A stretch of 64,000 nucleotides of DNA from Streptomyces sp. SID12488 (GCF_010548275.1 NZ_JAAGLT010000010.1:62001-126000), one strand, 5' to 3'. Shown: positions 26,212 through 34,921, numbered from the stretch's first letter. The notes: generated by a model not told the origin, from the letters alone. Program-made: numbers and translations.

Positions 26212-28646
26212 GCGCCCCCACGCGCACCACCGGCACCCTCGATCTGACCGTCGTCGTCCCCGCCTACAACGAGGAACAGCGGCTCGGCCCCACCCTCGCC
26301 GCGATCACCGGCCACCTCCGGGAGAACGAGGGCCGTTGGGGCGACTGGGAGGTGGTGGTCGTCGACGACGGTTCCACCGACGGCACCCGTGACATCGTCA
26401 CCGGCCTCGCCGACCCCCGCGTCCAGCTCGTCACCAGCCCGCGCAACCGCGGCAAGGGCAACGCCCTGCGCCTCGGCGTCGCCGCCTCGCGCGGCGCCCG
26501 TGTCCTGGTGACGGATGCCGACCTGGCCGCGCCCATAGAGGAACTCGACGTGCTGGACGAGGCCCTCACCGAAGGGCACGCGGCGGCGGCGATCGGCTCC
26601 CGTTCCGTCCCCGGCGCGACCATCGAGCACCACCAGCACCGGGTGCGCGAACTCCTCGGCCGGGCCGGCAACCTCCTGATACGCAGGGTCGCCGTCCCCG
26701 GCATAAGGGACACCCAGTGCGGCTTCAAACTGTTCGACGGCGACCGTGCCCGGACGGCGTTCGCCGCGTCCCGGCTGAACGGCTGGGGCATCGACGTCGA
26801 GGTCCTCCAGCACTTCCGCCGCGCGGACTGGCCGGTCGCCGAGATACCGGTCCGCTGGGCCCACCAGTCCGGCTCGAAGGTACGCCCGCTGGACTACGCC
26901 CGCGTCCTCGCCGAACTGACGGCCCTCAAGGCGCGCGCGGTCCGCCCGGCCGACCTCCTCGCGGTCACCCTCTTCCTCCTCATGGCGGTCGCCCTGTACG
27001 CGGGCCGCTGGCTCGACCCGGCCGGCCGCTACCTCCCCGACTCCCTCCAGGACCAGAACCAGTGGGAGTGGTTCTTCGCGGTGACGGCCGACAACATCAG
27101 CCACTTCCGCAACCCGCTCTTCACCGACTTCCAGGGCTTCCCCGACGGCGTGAACCTCATGGCCAACACGGTCATGCTCGGCCTCTCCGTCCCCTTCGCA
27201 CCGATCACGCTCCTCGCCGGACCGGCCATCTCCCTCGCCCTGGTGATGACCCTGGGCCTCGCCGCGACCGCCACGGCCTGGTACTGGCTGATCGTGAAAA
27301 GGGTCGTACGGCAACGGGGAGCGGCCTTCGCCGGCGCGGCCCTGGCGACCTTCGCGCCCCCGATGGTCAGCCACGCCAACGCGCACCCCAACTTCGTCAT
27401 CCTCTTCATGATGCCGCTGATCATCGACCGCGCCCTACGGCTGTGCGAGGGCGAACGGGTCCGCCGCAACGGCGTGATCCTGGGCCTGATGGCGGCGTAC
27501 CAGATCTTCCTCGGCGAGGAACCGCTCCTGCTGGCGGCGATGGGGATGGTGCTGTTCGCCCTCGCCTACGCCGCCGTACGCCGGGACGCGGCGAAGGCCG
27601 CCTGGCGTCCGCTGCTGCGAGGTCTGCTGATCGGGGGCGCGGTCTGCCTCCCGATCGTCGCCTTCCCCCTGTACTGGCAGTTCGCCGGACCGCAGAGCTA
27701 CAAGAGCGTCCTGCACGGCGACAACGCGGGCAACAGCCCGCTCGCGCTGCTCTCCTTCGCCGAACGCTCCCTAGTCGCGGGCAACGCAGACCGGGCGAAC
27801 GCCCTCTCCCTCAACCCGACCGAACAGAACGCCTTCTACGGCTGGCCGCTGGTCCTGCTGGCCTTCGCGATCGTCGTACGGATGTGGGAGCGCACGGCCG
27901 TGAAGGCGCTCGCCTTCACCGCGGTCGCCGCCGCCTTCCTGTCGCTGGGCCCCGAGTTCCGCGTCCCGCTGACCGACACCGTGCTGCCGGGACCCTGGGC
28001 GCTGCTCGCCAAGAAGCCGCTGTTCGAGTCGGTGATCGAGGGCCGGGTCGCGATGATCTGCGCGCCCGCGCTGGGCATGCTTCTGGCCATCGCGCTGGAA
28101 CGGCTTGCGGCCACCCGCAACCTGACCTCGCAGTACTTCGGCACGCTGGCCGTCCTCCTCGCCGTGCTGCCGATCGTCCCGGCCCCACTGAAGACGGTGG
28201 AACGCACGCCCGTGCCCGCCTTCATCGCGGACGGCACGTGGAAGTCGTACGTCGGGAAGGGCGAGTCGCTCGTCCCGGTACCGTTGCCCGATCCCGGGAA
28301 CGCGGAGGCGCTGCACTGGCAGACGGCGGCCGGTCTCGACTTCAAGCTGCCGGGCGGGTACTTCAACGGGCCCTACGGTGACGAGCGCGTCGGTATCTAC
28401 GGTGCCGCGCCCCGCTTCACCTCCAACATGCTGCGGGACGTCCGCTACACGGGCGTCGCGCCGACGATCGGCGTCAACTGGCGGACGCAGGCGAAGAAGG
28501 ACTTCGCGTACTGGAAGGCGGGCGTGCTGGTGCTGGCCCCACAGGGCAACGACGGGGTGCTGCGCGAGACGCTGGAACAGTTGACGGGCGAGAAGGGTAA
28601 GTGGACGGGCGGGGTGTGGGTATGGGACCTGCACGACAGGTCGTGA
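26208..28646 (+). CDS. GT2 glycosyltransferase fused to multi-TM domain
   Basis: 812 residues. Residues 10-240 form a GT2 domain like dolichyl/polyprenyl-phosphate sugar transferases: VVVPAYNEEQRL, VVDDGSTDGT with Asp53-Asp54, VTDADLAAP (metal-binding DxD) and CGFKLFDGDRA. From about 245 to 700 there are roughly ten membrane segments (LLAVTLFLLMAVALYAGR onwards), with a GT-C-like DQNQWEWFFAVTAD loop and a large final outside domain (about 680-812). The likely role is to make a polyprenyl-phosphate sugar and flip or transfer it in one polypeptide. ATG 26208 overlaps the GntR stop. The acceptor is unknown. Confidence 0.8.
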   Translation: MSAPTRTTGTLDLTVVVPAYNEEQRLGPTLAAITGHLRENEGRWGDWEVVVVDDGSTDGTRDIVTGLADPRVQLVTSPRNRGKGNALRLGVAASRGARVLVTDADLAAPIEELDVLDEALTEGHAAAAIGSRSVPGATIEHHQHRVRELLGRAGNLLIRRVAVPGIRDTQCGFKLFDGDRARTAFAASRLNGWGIDVEVLQHFRRADWPVAEIPVRWAHQSGSKVRPLDYARVLAELTALKARAVRPADLLAVTLFLLMAVALYAGRWLDPAGRYLPDSLQDQNQWEWFFAVTADNISHFRNPLFTDFQGFPDGVNLMANTVMLGLSVPFAPITLLAGPAISLALVMTLGLAATATAWYWLIVKRVVRQRGAAFAGAALATFAPPMVSHANAHPNFVILFMMPLIIDRALRLCEGERVRRNGVILGLMAAYQIFLGEEPLLLAAMGMVLFALAYAAVRRDAAKAAWRPLLRGLLIGGAVCLPIVAFPLYWQFAGPQSYKSVLHGDNAGNSPLALLSFAERSLVAGNADRANALSLNPTEQNAFYGWPLVLLAFAIVVRMWERTAVKALAFTAVAAAFLSLGPEFRVPLTDTVLPGPWALLAKKPLFESVIEGRVAMICAPALGMLLAIALERLAATRNLTSQYFGTLAVLLAVLPIVPAPLKTVERTPVPAFIADGTWKSYVGKGESLVPVPLPDPGNAEALHWQTAAGLDFKLPGGYFNGPYGDERVGIYGAAPRFTSNMLRDVRYTGVAPTIGVNWRTQAKKDFAYWKAGVLVLAPQGNDGVLRETLEQLTGEKGKWTGGVWVWDLHDRS

Positions 28647-28647
28647 G

Positions 28648-28698
28648 CTTCCGGGCTTCCGGGCTTCCGGGCTTCCGGGCTTCCGGGCTTCCCGGAAG
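28648..28698. repeat. Five-copy 8-bp tandem repeat ending in hairpin
   Basis: CTTCCGGG is repeated five times (28648-28687). The last copy pairs with CCCGGAAG (28691-28698) across a 3-nt loop, just behind the GT2 fusion stop, so the array may also work as a terminator. A looser GACCC repeat follows at about 28738-28770. Confidence 0.7.
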
Positions 28699-28897
28699 GA
28701 TGGCCGGTCGCGATCAGCCGCTGACTCCCTGACCGTTCCCGACCCGACCCAGCCCGACCCGACCCGTTCCTGACCTGTTCCTTTCGGTGTCTGGCCCGTC
28801 ACACGGGGGTCCGACCCACCCGTCACCCATTACGCTTCCCTGACTGCTCCGCCAACGGTGCCTGACCACCGCCTTCGACGATGCGAGGAGTTCTCCT

Positions 28898-29548
28898 TTG
28901 GCCTGTGACCTGTGGCTGGTCCCACTCGTCGACGTTCTCTGCCACACCCCCGACAACCCCTTCGCCGACGAACTCGCGCTCTACGACAAGGTGCTGGGCG
29001 AGGCGGGACTGCCTCCGGTCCCGGTGTACGCGTACATGCCGGGACTGTCCGGCGACGTGGCCCCGATCGCGGGCTTCGACTACGACGCGCTGCACTTCCT
29101 GCGCCGCGCGTATCTCCTCCAGGTGTGCGGTCTGCCGGTGACGCCGGTGGACGAACTGGGCGGTGACTACGAGCAGTTGCTGGAGATGTTCGAGGCGACC
29201 GCCCAGCAGTCCCACCTGGTCTGGCACTACGACCACGCGGGCGCCTACGTCCCCGTGGACTTCCCGCACCCTCTCTCGAGCGATGAACTCCTCGCGGGGG
29301 GCGGCCCGTTGGGCTCGTCCCAAACCCTGCTGAGGGAGCTGGAGTTCGTGGCCCCCTCGCTCGGCATCGATCCGGCGAACCCGCCGGTGGCCCCGTCCCC
29401 GCCGCTGACCCCCACCTCGCTGGAGGAACCGGCGGCACCCGCCCCACACGACTCGAGCCCGTTCGCCCGGGAACGGCACGTGTGGCTGGGGCTGAACGCG
29501 GCGGCGACGCGGAGCCTGGCCCAGGGGTCGATGATCGTCTTCAGCTGA
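28898..29548 (+). CDS. Conserved hypothetical protein
   Basis: 216 residues, cytoplasmic. I do not recognise the family. The first 125 residues look folded (LWLVPLVDVLCHTPDNPFAD, YDKVLGEAGLPPVPVYAYMP, DYEQLLEMFEATAQQSHLVWHYDHAGAYVPVDFP); the region 150-195 is a Pro-rich linker (PANPPVAPSPPLTPTS), and the end (WLGLNAAATRSLAQGSMIVFS) is again ordered. The start is a TTG at 28898, chosen because GAGGAG lies 7 nt upstream and no ATG/GTG fits. It is convergent with the next small gene. Confidence 0.65.
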   Translation: MACDLWLVPLVDVLCHTPDNPFADELALYDKVLGEAGLPPVPVYAYMPGLSGDVAPIAGFDYDALHFLRRAYLLQVCGLPVTPVDELGGDYEQLLEMFEATAQQSHLVWHYDHAGAYVPVDFPHPLSSDELLAGGGPLGSSQTLLRELEFVAPSLGIDPANPPVAPSPPLTPTSLEEPAAPAPHDSSPFARERHVWLGLNAAATRSLAQGSMIVFS

Positions 29549-29572
29549 GCGCGAGCACTCAGCGGCGCGCGC

Positions 29573-29863
29573 TCAGCGGATCTGAGAGAGGCCCTTCTGC
29601 AGGTCGTCGGCGTTCATGATGGGGGTGTACGTGAGCTTGGCGTTGAACTGGGTGAAGAACGGCTCGGCGGTGGCCGGGATCTCGGAGCTGTCCTTCATGT
29701 CGACGACCAGCCAGCAGGTCCGGCAACCGTCCTCGGGCCCGAAGTACGCGGCCTCCGGCTTGAGATGATCCAGGGTCTCCTTCATCAGCTCCGGCAGCTT
29801 GCCGCTGCGTATGGCCTCGTTGGCCCTCTCCGTGTCGAACTGCGCCTTGATCATGACGCGCAT
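29573..29863 (-). CDS. Small conserved hypothetical protein (ferredoxin-like fold probable)
   Basis: 96 residues: MRVMIKAQFDTERANEAIRS, then an EAAYFGPEDGCRTCWLVVDM strand pair with a CRTC motif, and a C-terminal helix. The order of strand, helix, strand, strand suggests a dimeric alpha/beta barrel of DUF3303 type, common in actinobacteria without known function. The ATG at 29863 has AGGAGAAGG upstream; the longer open frame is not supported. Confidence 0.6.
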   Translation of the reverse strand: MRVMIKAQFDTERANEAIRSGKLPELMKETLDHLKPEAAYFGPEDGCRTCWLVVDMKDSSEIPATAEPFFTQFNAKLTYTPIMNADDLQKGLSQIR

Positions 29864-30016
29864 CGCACTCACCTTCTCCTGACCGGCACACACGGGCACA
29901 CACTCGTGCGAAATCAGGATATGCCCGATACGCCCCCTTGGCGTACGCGCATTCGCCTCACCCGGCGACCCGGGGCCCGCGTCCCTTTGGGAGCGCGGGC
30001 CCTCAAGCTTCGGTTT

Positions 30017-30460
30017 CTACTCGACGACGCGGATGGTACGGATGCCCGTGCCCCGGTACCGGGTGGGGACCCGGGTCAGGACAGGCCGGCCGCGAGGCCA
30101 CTCCACGGTGGGCAGGGCCAGGTGCAGCACGTGGGCCCCACTCCAGTCCGCCTCCCCCTTGTCACCCTCGGCGTCGGCGCCGCCCGCGACCCGCAGGCGC
30201 TTGCCCACGGCGGTCGCCGCCGCGAAGTCGAGCCCTTCGATGGTGACGGACGGCAGCGCGCCCACGTGCTCGGCGACCCCCGCCCGCTCGAACTCGGCTG
30301 CGGCCAGGCTGAGCGCCGGAACGTAGACCTTCAGCGCCGGGTCCTTCTCGGCCTCGACGACCAGCCGGGAGGCCATGCTGTTGCCCGCGCCGAGCGCGAG
30401 CGCGGCGGTGTCGTCGAAGACGACGGCACGCGGCAGCGGGTACGACTTCTCCTCGGTCAC
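30017..30460 (-). CDS. PIN-domain-like toxin of type II TA pair
   Basis: 147 residues. AVVFDDTAALALG gives a first acidic strand, AAAEFERAGV a second acidic position and ADWSGAHVLHLAL a third, the spacing expected of a PIN nuclease, though diverged. Its GTG start overlaps the stop of the upstream RHH-like gene by 4 nt (GTGA), the standard antitoxin-first layout. PIN toxins cut RNA. The fold call comes from a few residues and could be wrong, but the gene pair structure is clear. Confidence 0.6.
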   Translation of the reverse strand: MTEEKSYPLPRAVVFDDTAALALGAGNSMASRLVVEAEKDPALKVYVPALSLAAAEFERAGVAEHVGALPSVTIEGLDFAAATAVGKRLRVAGGADAEGDKGEADWSGAHVLHLALPTVEWPRGRPVLTRVPTRYRGTGIRTIRVVE

Positions 30461-30723
30461 TGAACCTCTCCGATGCGCCCGGCCTCAAGGTCGGCCCACA
30501 GCTTCTCGCCGGCCTTCTCGTCCTCGTCGGTGTACGGCCTGCCGAGGAAGTGCTCCTCGACGTACGCCCGCGTCTCCTCGTACCGCTTGCGCAACTCTTC
30601 CTTGGTGGGCGTGGCCCCGGCAAGCCCCGCCACGAGGTCCCGCATGCTGATCCCGCGCTCCCGCGCCAGCTCCTGAAGACGGTCTCGGACAGCGGGGTCG
30701 ACCTTGATCGTGGTGTCAGCCAT
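30457..30723 (-). CDS. RHH-like antitoxin
   Basis: 88 residues: an N-terminal MADTTIKVDPAVRDRLQELA strand-helix-helix like ribbon-helix-helix DNA-binding antitoxins, then an acidic helical tail (KRYEETRAYVEEHFLGRPYT ... AGEKLWADLEAGRIGEV) suited to wrap the toxin. I placed the start at ATG 30723; the longer frame would run through the operator. It is translationally coupled to the PIN-like gene. Confidence 0.7.
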   Translation of the reverse strand: MADTTIKVDPAVRDRLQELARERGISMRDLVAGLAGATPTKEELRKRYEETRAYVEEHFLGRPYTDEDEKAGEKLWADLEAGRIGEVQ

Positions 30724-30727
30724 GAGC

Positions 30728-30747
30728 ACAGTATACCGACGGTATAC
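30728..30747 (-). promoter_or_regulatory. Palindromic operator overlapping -10 of TA promoter
   Basis: GTATACC (30731-30737) and GGTATAC (30741-30747) are exact inverted repeats with a 3-nt spacer. On the minus strand the promoter-proximal arm contains TATACT, a good -10, ending 6 nt before the antitoxin ATG, so the transcript may be leaderless. Binding by the antitoxin would then block its own promoter. Confidence 0.6.
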
Positions 30748-30840
30748 CGCCTCTGGGCGTTCGAGTGTGACGGTCATCGACACTCCGTTTCTTGCGAAGG
30801 ACCCGGCCGCACGGACGCACGACCGGGAGTCTGTGCGCGC

Positions 30841-31758
30841 CTACGCGGGCGCGGGCCGCCCCTGCATCAGCGCGCGGGCCAGGGCGCCGCCGCGCCGTGC
30901 CGCCTCGCGATAACCGCCGGCGGCGCCGGGCTTGCGGATCTCAACGGTCGTGACGGGTACGGCCGTTGGCTTGGCCGACACCTGCCCGGCCGACTCCGCG
31001 ACAGCAGCGACCGGCGCGGCTGGAGCAGCCGGGCGCTTGCGGCGCAGGCGGTCCTCGACGATGGCGCGGGGTGAGTACAGCGGCGAGGGCAGCCCCTGCG
31101 TCAGTGCAGCGCGCACCTCAGTACTGCTCGCCCCCGCCGCCCACCACTCCTCGACCAGCGGCGCCAGCCGCAACACCTCGGCGGCACCCAGGGCCAGCCG
31201 GGAATCGGTGCGCCGGAGCGAGTCGAGCAACCGCGCGGCGAGCGCGGTGCGTTCGCTCGGCGGAGCCTCGGGCTCGCCCGACGCCGACTCGGCGTCGGCC
31301 CCAGCCTCGACCTCGGCCGCTGGCGCGTCGGCCGACGGCGGGGAGGGAGGTTCTTGTTCCCTGGTCTTTTCTACCGAAGGGAGAGCTCCCGAGGCCCCGG
31401 ATCCCGACTCACCGGAGGCCAGGTTCTGAACTTCTTCGGGTTCACCCGCAGGGGGCTCGTCGTCGTACGGAGTGTCGAACACCTCGTACACGGTGGAGAA
31501 TTGCCCGGACTCCTCGTCCTTGCGCACCACCCGCCGCAGATACCGGGATTCCTCCAGCTCATGCAGGGCGGCGGCGATCCGCGCCCGCCCTTCCTTGCGC
31601 TGCTCGGCAAGGGTGCGGATGGTGGCGCGGGCGCCGTTCGGCAAGCTGAGGAGGTACGTCAGTACGCCTACCGCGCACCAGGAGAGACTCCGGTCGCGGA
31701 GAAGGGCGTTGCTGAACACTGAAAAGGCGCGCGTGGGCGTCGTACGATGAATGCGCAT
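30841..31758 (-). CDS. Winged-helix (DnaD/replication-like) DNA-binding protein
   Basis: 305 residues. Residues 1-100 (MRIHRTTPTRAFSVFSNALL ... GVLTYLLSLPNGARATIRTL ... GRARIAAALHELEESRYLRR) form a helix-turn-helix domain as in the actinobacterial helix-turn-helix domain family related to plasmid replication and phage regulators. A long acidic low-complexity linker (about 105-185) follows, then a helical domain (RLLDSLRRTDSRLALGAAEV) and a basic, Ala/Pro-rich tail. I used ATG 31758. These genes occur in accessory regions of Streptomyces with XRE-DUF397 pairs, as here. No exact role is known. Confidence 0.65.
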   Translation of the reverse strand: MRIHRTTPTRAFSVFSNALLRDRSLSWCAVGVLTYLLSLPNGARATIRTLAEQRKEGRARIAAALHELEESRYLRRVVRKDEESGQFSTVYEVFDTPYDDEPPAGEPEEVQNLASGESGSGASGALPSVEKTREQEPPSPPSADAPAAEVEAGADAESASGEPEAPPSERTALAARLLDSLRRTDSRLALGAAEVLRLAPLVEEWWAAGASSTEVRAALTQGLPSPLYSPRAIVEDRLRRKRPAAPAAPVAAVAESAGQVSAKPTAVPVTTVEIRKPGAAGGYREAARRGGALARALMQGRPAPA

Positions 31759-31917
31759 GAGGAGCACCGCTTTTTCGCTTTGGAGCTGGCGCTCCTTGTG
31801 CCGAGCCCCCGGGTGTTGGCGCACCGCGGGGGCGTTCTTTGTTGCCGTGACTCTAAGGGCACGCAGAGCGACGAATGCAAGCTGAACAGGCTTTTCCGGG
31901 GCGGAAGTTCGCGTTCT

Positions 31918-32370
31918 TCACTCTTCGGGGTGAAGTGCCGCCTTCAAAAGCAACGCGTGTACGAGGTGATCTCTCCCCGTCGGCCGATAACGCCAAGTCA
32001 GCGGCCATGTCTGGCCGTTGAGCGCCGGGACGGGGATGAAGGCGATACGGCACGGGCCGGACGAGAGACAGGTGACGCCCGGCGGCCAGACCCGGTGGGT
32101 CGTCGCACCCACGGGCACGAGGAAGTAGACGGCACGACTCCCGTTCGCCTCCTCAACCACGGGCCCCGGCGCGCCGCCGGTCATCCGGGCCAGCCGGTCC
32201 GCCGCCGCCCTGCCCTCGTCGCCGTCCACCCGTACCGCGTCGAACTGGACGCCCGCCTTGCGGAGTTGGATGCCGGTGGGCGGGACCCAGTCGGGGATGT
32301 CGAAGGTGTCGGGGATCTCAGGGGTGAGTGGGGGTTCGGCGAGGTTTGTCTCGTCACTTTCTGTATTCAT
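31918..32370 (-). CDS. Hypothetical protein
   Basis: 150 residues, cytoplasmic, no membrane segment. The N-terminal 50 residues are Pro-rich and disordered (TPEIPDTFDIPDWVPPTGIQ). The rest looks like a small alpha/beta domain with VQFDAVRVDGDEGRAAADRL, GAPGPVVEEANGSRAVYFLV and THRVWPPGVTCLSSGP. I recognise this arrangement from Streptomyces proteins found beside XRE-DUF397 pairs, but cannot name a function. ATG 32370 is inside a longer open frame whose extension overlaps the divergent regulator. Confidence 0.6.
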   Translation of the reverse strand: MNTESDETNLAEPPLTPEIPDTFDIPDWVPPTGIQLRKAGVQFDAVRVDGDEGRAAADRLARMTGGAPGPVVEEANGSRAVYFLVPVGATTHRVWPPGVTCLSSGPCRIAFIPVPALNGQTWPLTWRYRPTGRDHLVHALLLKAALHPEE

Positions 32371-32494
32371 GCGGACAGTTTCGGCAGGCGGGGCTAGCTT
32401 CTTCCATAACTCTGCGTCGAGAGTTGGTAGCTGTCGGAATTCGGCGTGGGTCGGTGGTGACCAGTTGAGTTCGGTTGAGTTCGGGAGTGACCGG

Positions 32495-33331
32495 ATGGCG
32501 AGTTCGGACAACAAGGTGGAAGCGGGCGGCACGGCACACATGGTCGCCGCCCTCGCCAAGGCCCTGCGCGAGCAAATGGGGCTCACCCAGGAGGAGTTGG
32601 GCAAGCTGATCGGCTACACCGCATCGGCGGTCAGCGCGATGGAGACGTGCGCGCAGCCCGCCAGCGACAAGATGCTCGTCAAGCTGGAGGAGGTGCTCGG
32701 GGGTGGGCTCGGCGTCTTCGAGAAGGCTCGGAAGTGGATGCTGATCGAGAAGTATCCGGCTCGGTTCCGGGGAGTCGCGGGGCTGGAGCGGGGCGCGGTG
32801 ACGATCTCCTCGTACGCGACCTTCGTCGTCGACGGGATCTTCCAGACCGAGCCGTACGCCCAGGCACTCATCCGGGGCGGCTATCCGGCGATCTCCGACC
32901 AGAAGCGCGAAGAACTCGTCGAGGCGCGGCTCGCCCGCCGGGCACTCTTCGACCGCGACCCGGCCCCGATGATCGAGCTGATCCTCGAAGAGACCGTGCT
33001 GCGGCGGCCGTTCGGCGATTGGGACGTCATGCACGGGCAACTGCGCTCGCTCGCCGAGGACGCGCAGAGGGACAATGTGTGCCTGCAAGTACTGCCGTTG
33101 GATCGCGGGCTGCGAGGATCGCACGCCGGTGACCGAGGCCCCATGAAACTCCTCGTCACCGAGGACCACGACCACGTCGTCTTCATGGAGATCGAGGACC
33201 AGGGCATCTTGGTAAGCGATCCACCCGAGGTGGCCCAACTCGCGCACCGCTATGCGAAGATCCGATCACAGGCTCTGAGTCCCGACGACTCACTCAGCCT
33301 CATCGAACGGTTGGCGGGAGAGGAACCATGA
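32495..33331 (+). CDS. XRE-family regulator with DUF5753 domain
   Basis: 278 residues. The HTH (about 17-75: ALAKALREQMGLTQEELGKL, YTASAVSAMETCAQPAS) is followed by the DUF5753 region (FVVDGIFQTEPYAQALIRGG, RLARRALFDRDPAPMIELIL, HGQLRSLAEDAQRDNVCLQV). This regulator family is very numerous in Streptomyces and is nearly always paired with a DUF397 gene, as with BldB-type systems. ATG 32495 is preceded by GGGAG. The stop overlaps the DUF397 start (ATGA), so the two proteins are co-produced. Confidence 0.93.
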   Translation: MASSDNKVEAGGTAHMVAALAKALREQMGLTQEELGKLIGYTASAVSAMETCAQPASDKMLVKLEEVLGGGLGVFEKARKWMLIEKYPARFRGVAGLERGAVTISSYATFVVDGIFQTEPYAQALIRGGYPAISDQKREELVEARLARRALFDRDPAPMIELILEETVLRRPFGDWDVMHGQLRSLAEDAQRDNVCLQVLPLDRGLRGSHAGDRGPMKLLVTEDHDHVVFMEIEDQGILVSDPPEVAQLAHRYAKIRSQALSPDDSLSLIERLAGEEP

Positions 33332-33582
33332 GCGACGCCAGTGCACTGCGGTGGTTCAAGTCCAGCTACAGCGACAGCGGCGGCGGGGACTGCGTCGAAG
33401 TCGCCTACGCCTGGCGCAGGTCGACATACAGCGACAGCGGCGGCGGCAACTGCGTAGAGATCGCCGCCTGCCCCCACACCCCCACCGCCGCCATCCACAT
33501 CCGCGACTCCAAGAACCCGACCGGCCCCAACCTCACGGTCACCGGCGAGGCTTGGGCCGCGTTCGTCGCCCTTACCTCCTGA
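33328..33582 (+). CDS. DUF397 protein with duplicated core motif
   Basis: 84 residues, longer than the usual 60-70. The family signature W[FR]KSSYSDSGGGxCVEVA occurs twice in tandem: WFKSSYSDSGGGDCVEVA (about 9-26) and WRRSTYSDSGGGNCVEIA (about 29-46), then IHIRDSKNPTGPNL. The second copy continues into the normal ending. The repeat is also visible in the DNA (33364-33412 and 33421-33469). DUF397 proteins are small partners, possibly antagonists, of the XRE protein. Confidence 0.92.
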   Translation: MSDASALRWFKSSYSDSGGGDCVEVAYAWRRSTYSDSGGGNCVEIAACPHTPTAAIHIRDSKNPTGPNLTVTGEAWAAFVALTS

Positions 33583-33816
33583 ACTACACGGCAGCGTGGC
33601 CTGGGCGTGCGCCTCAGCAGTGGCAAAGGACGTCGAGGACGACCACGGCGAAGCAGGAACATCGTCGGCTGCTCGCCGGTTTTCCGCCCACGCTCTGACG
33701 GAACTGCGGCGGGTGTGCTGCTGACATGGACGTTTCTTGCCCGGCAACCTCACGGTCAACTCACGCCACGTGTCCACCGAGAGGGGGAAGGTCATGCCCG
33801 CCCGGCCGTGTTCGCA

Positions 33817-34203
33817 TCAGGATTTCGGCGCGTCGTTGGTGTGGTAGATCTTGCTGACAATGGTCCACGTGCCATCGACTTTCAGCAGGTTGAAGTAGTC
33901 GGTGAAGCACAGGCCGGAGACATCGTTGGTATCGACACGTGCGTTGGCCGCTGTGCCGGTGACGTTGATGTAGGCGATCACGGCGCGGCCTTCCGGTGAG
34001 GGTCGGAAATCCCTGTCGATCCCCTCGTAGAGGCCCGTGATCGCACCGCCGGAGAGCTTGCCGTTCTCGACGCCGAAAATTGTCGCCTCTTCGGCGAACG
34101 CGGGCTTCATGATGGCGCTGTCGGCCTTGGCGACGCCCTGATTGTACTTTTCCAGCACTTCGGTGATGGCGATGTGGTCAGCGACATAGGTCGGTTTCGA
34201 CAT
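33817..34203 (-). CDS. NTF2-like / putative lumazine-binding family protein
   Basis: 128 residues: HIAITEVLEKYNQGVAKADS helix, MKPAFAEEATIFGVENGKLS, GLYEGIDRDF, and C-terminal strands GLCFTDYFNLLKVDGTWTIV with SKIYH. This is the SnoaL-like putative lumazine-binding pattern. ATG 34203 begins MSKPTYVADH. It is the last of four minus-strand genes (NAD(P)H-binding protein, OYE, VOC, NTF2) that face a GntR regulator, so it is probably an accessory enzyme or binding protein of the same pathway. Substrate unknown. Confidence 0.75.
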   Translation of the reverse strand: MSKPTYVADHIAITEVLEKYNQGVAKADSAIMKPAFAEEATIFGVENGKLSGGAITGLYEGIDRDFRPSPEGRAVIAYINVTGTAANARVDTNDVSGLCFTDYFNLLKVDGTWTIVSKIYHTNDAPKS

Positions 34204-34392
34204 GGTGTGTCTCCGGTCTGAGGTTGAGGCGCGCTCTTGCGCCGGGTTGGTCGAGACGTGGGTCAGGCTGCGTCGGCGGCCACTTGGCCAAGACCCGAAC
34301 CGGGCTTGTTCCGGTTGTTGAGCCACCAGCCCATGAATAGCTGGCGTACCTGCCGATTCACCGCCGGGACGCGCCGCAGGGTCCCGGCGGAG

Positions 34393-34824
34393 TCACGTGG
34401 CGAACACTTGGGAGTCGTCGGCGAACGCCTTGAACTCCAGGGCGTTGCCGGCCGGGTCGAGCAGGAACATCGTCCACTGCTCACCGGTTTCGCCTGCGAA
34501 GCGCACGTAGGGCTCGATGATGAATTCGGTGTCCGCGGCGCGTAGTTGGTCGGCGAGGCGGTGGAAGGCGTCGATGGTCAGGATCAGCCCGAAGTGCGGT
34601 ACGGGGACGTCGTGGCCGTCGACCGGGTTGTGTATCTGTTCGGTACGGGCCGGGGCGAGGTGGGTGACGAACTGGTGGCCGTGCAGGTTCCAGTCCACCC
34701 AGGTGTCGGCGCTACGGCCCTGCTCCAGGCCGAGCGTCTCGCCGTAGAAGCGGCGGGCGGCGTCCAGGTCGTCGACCGGGACAGCGAGGTGGAAGCGGGG
34801 GATGGGGGGAGCGAGACCGGCCAT
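34393..34824 (-). CDS. VOC family (glyoxalase/dioxygenase fold) protein
   Basis: 143 residues. [20 protein letters not shown] is the standard VOC beginning, and the second half has [19 protein letters not shown] and [17 protein letters not shown]. Candidate metal ligands are His12 (FHLAV), His near 87 (VPHFG) and Glu near 134 (ALEFK). VOC members include glyoxalases, ring-cleavage dioxygenases and resistance proteins, so the reaction is not known. ATG 34824 has GGAAGGAA upstream. It sits between the OYE and NTF2-like genes of the same strand. Confidence 0.85.
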   Translation of the reverse strand: MAGLAPPIPRFHLAVPVDDLDAARRFYGETLGLEQGRSADTWVDWNLHGHQFVTHLAPARTEQIHNPVDGHDVPVPHFGLILTIDAFHRLADQLRAADTEFIIEPYVRFAGETGEQWTMFLLDPAGNALEFKAFADDSQVFAT

Positions 34825-34921
34825 GGGCCTGGGGTTCCTTCCGTGGGGCGTGGAGTGTCTGGCGCTTGCCAGTTCTGGCGGGCGGGGGCAATGCAGCTGC
34901 AGCGATGAGGTTGCGGAGGTG

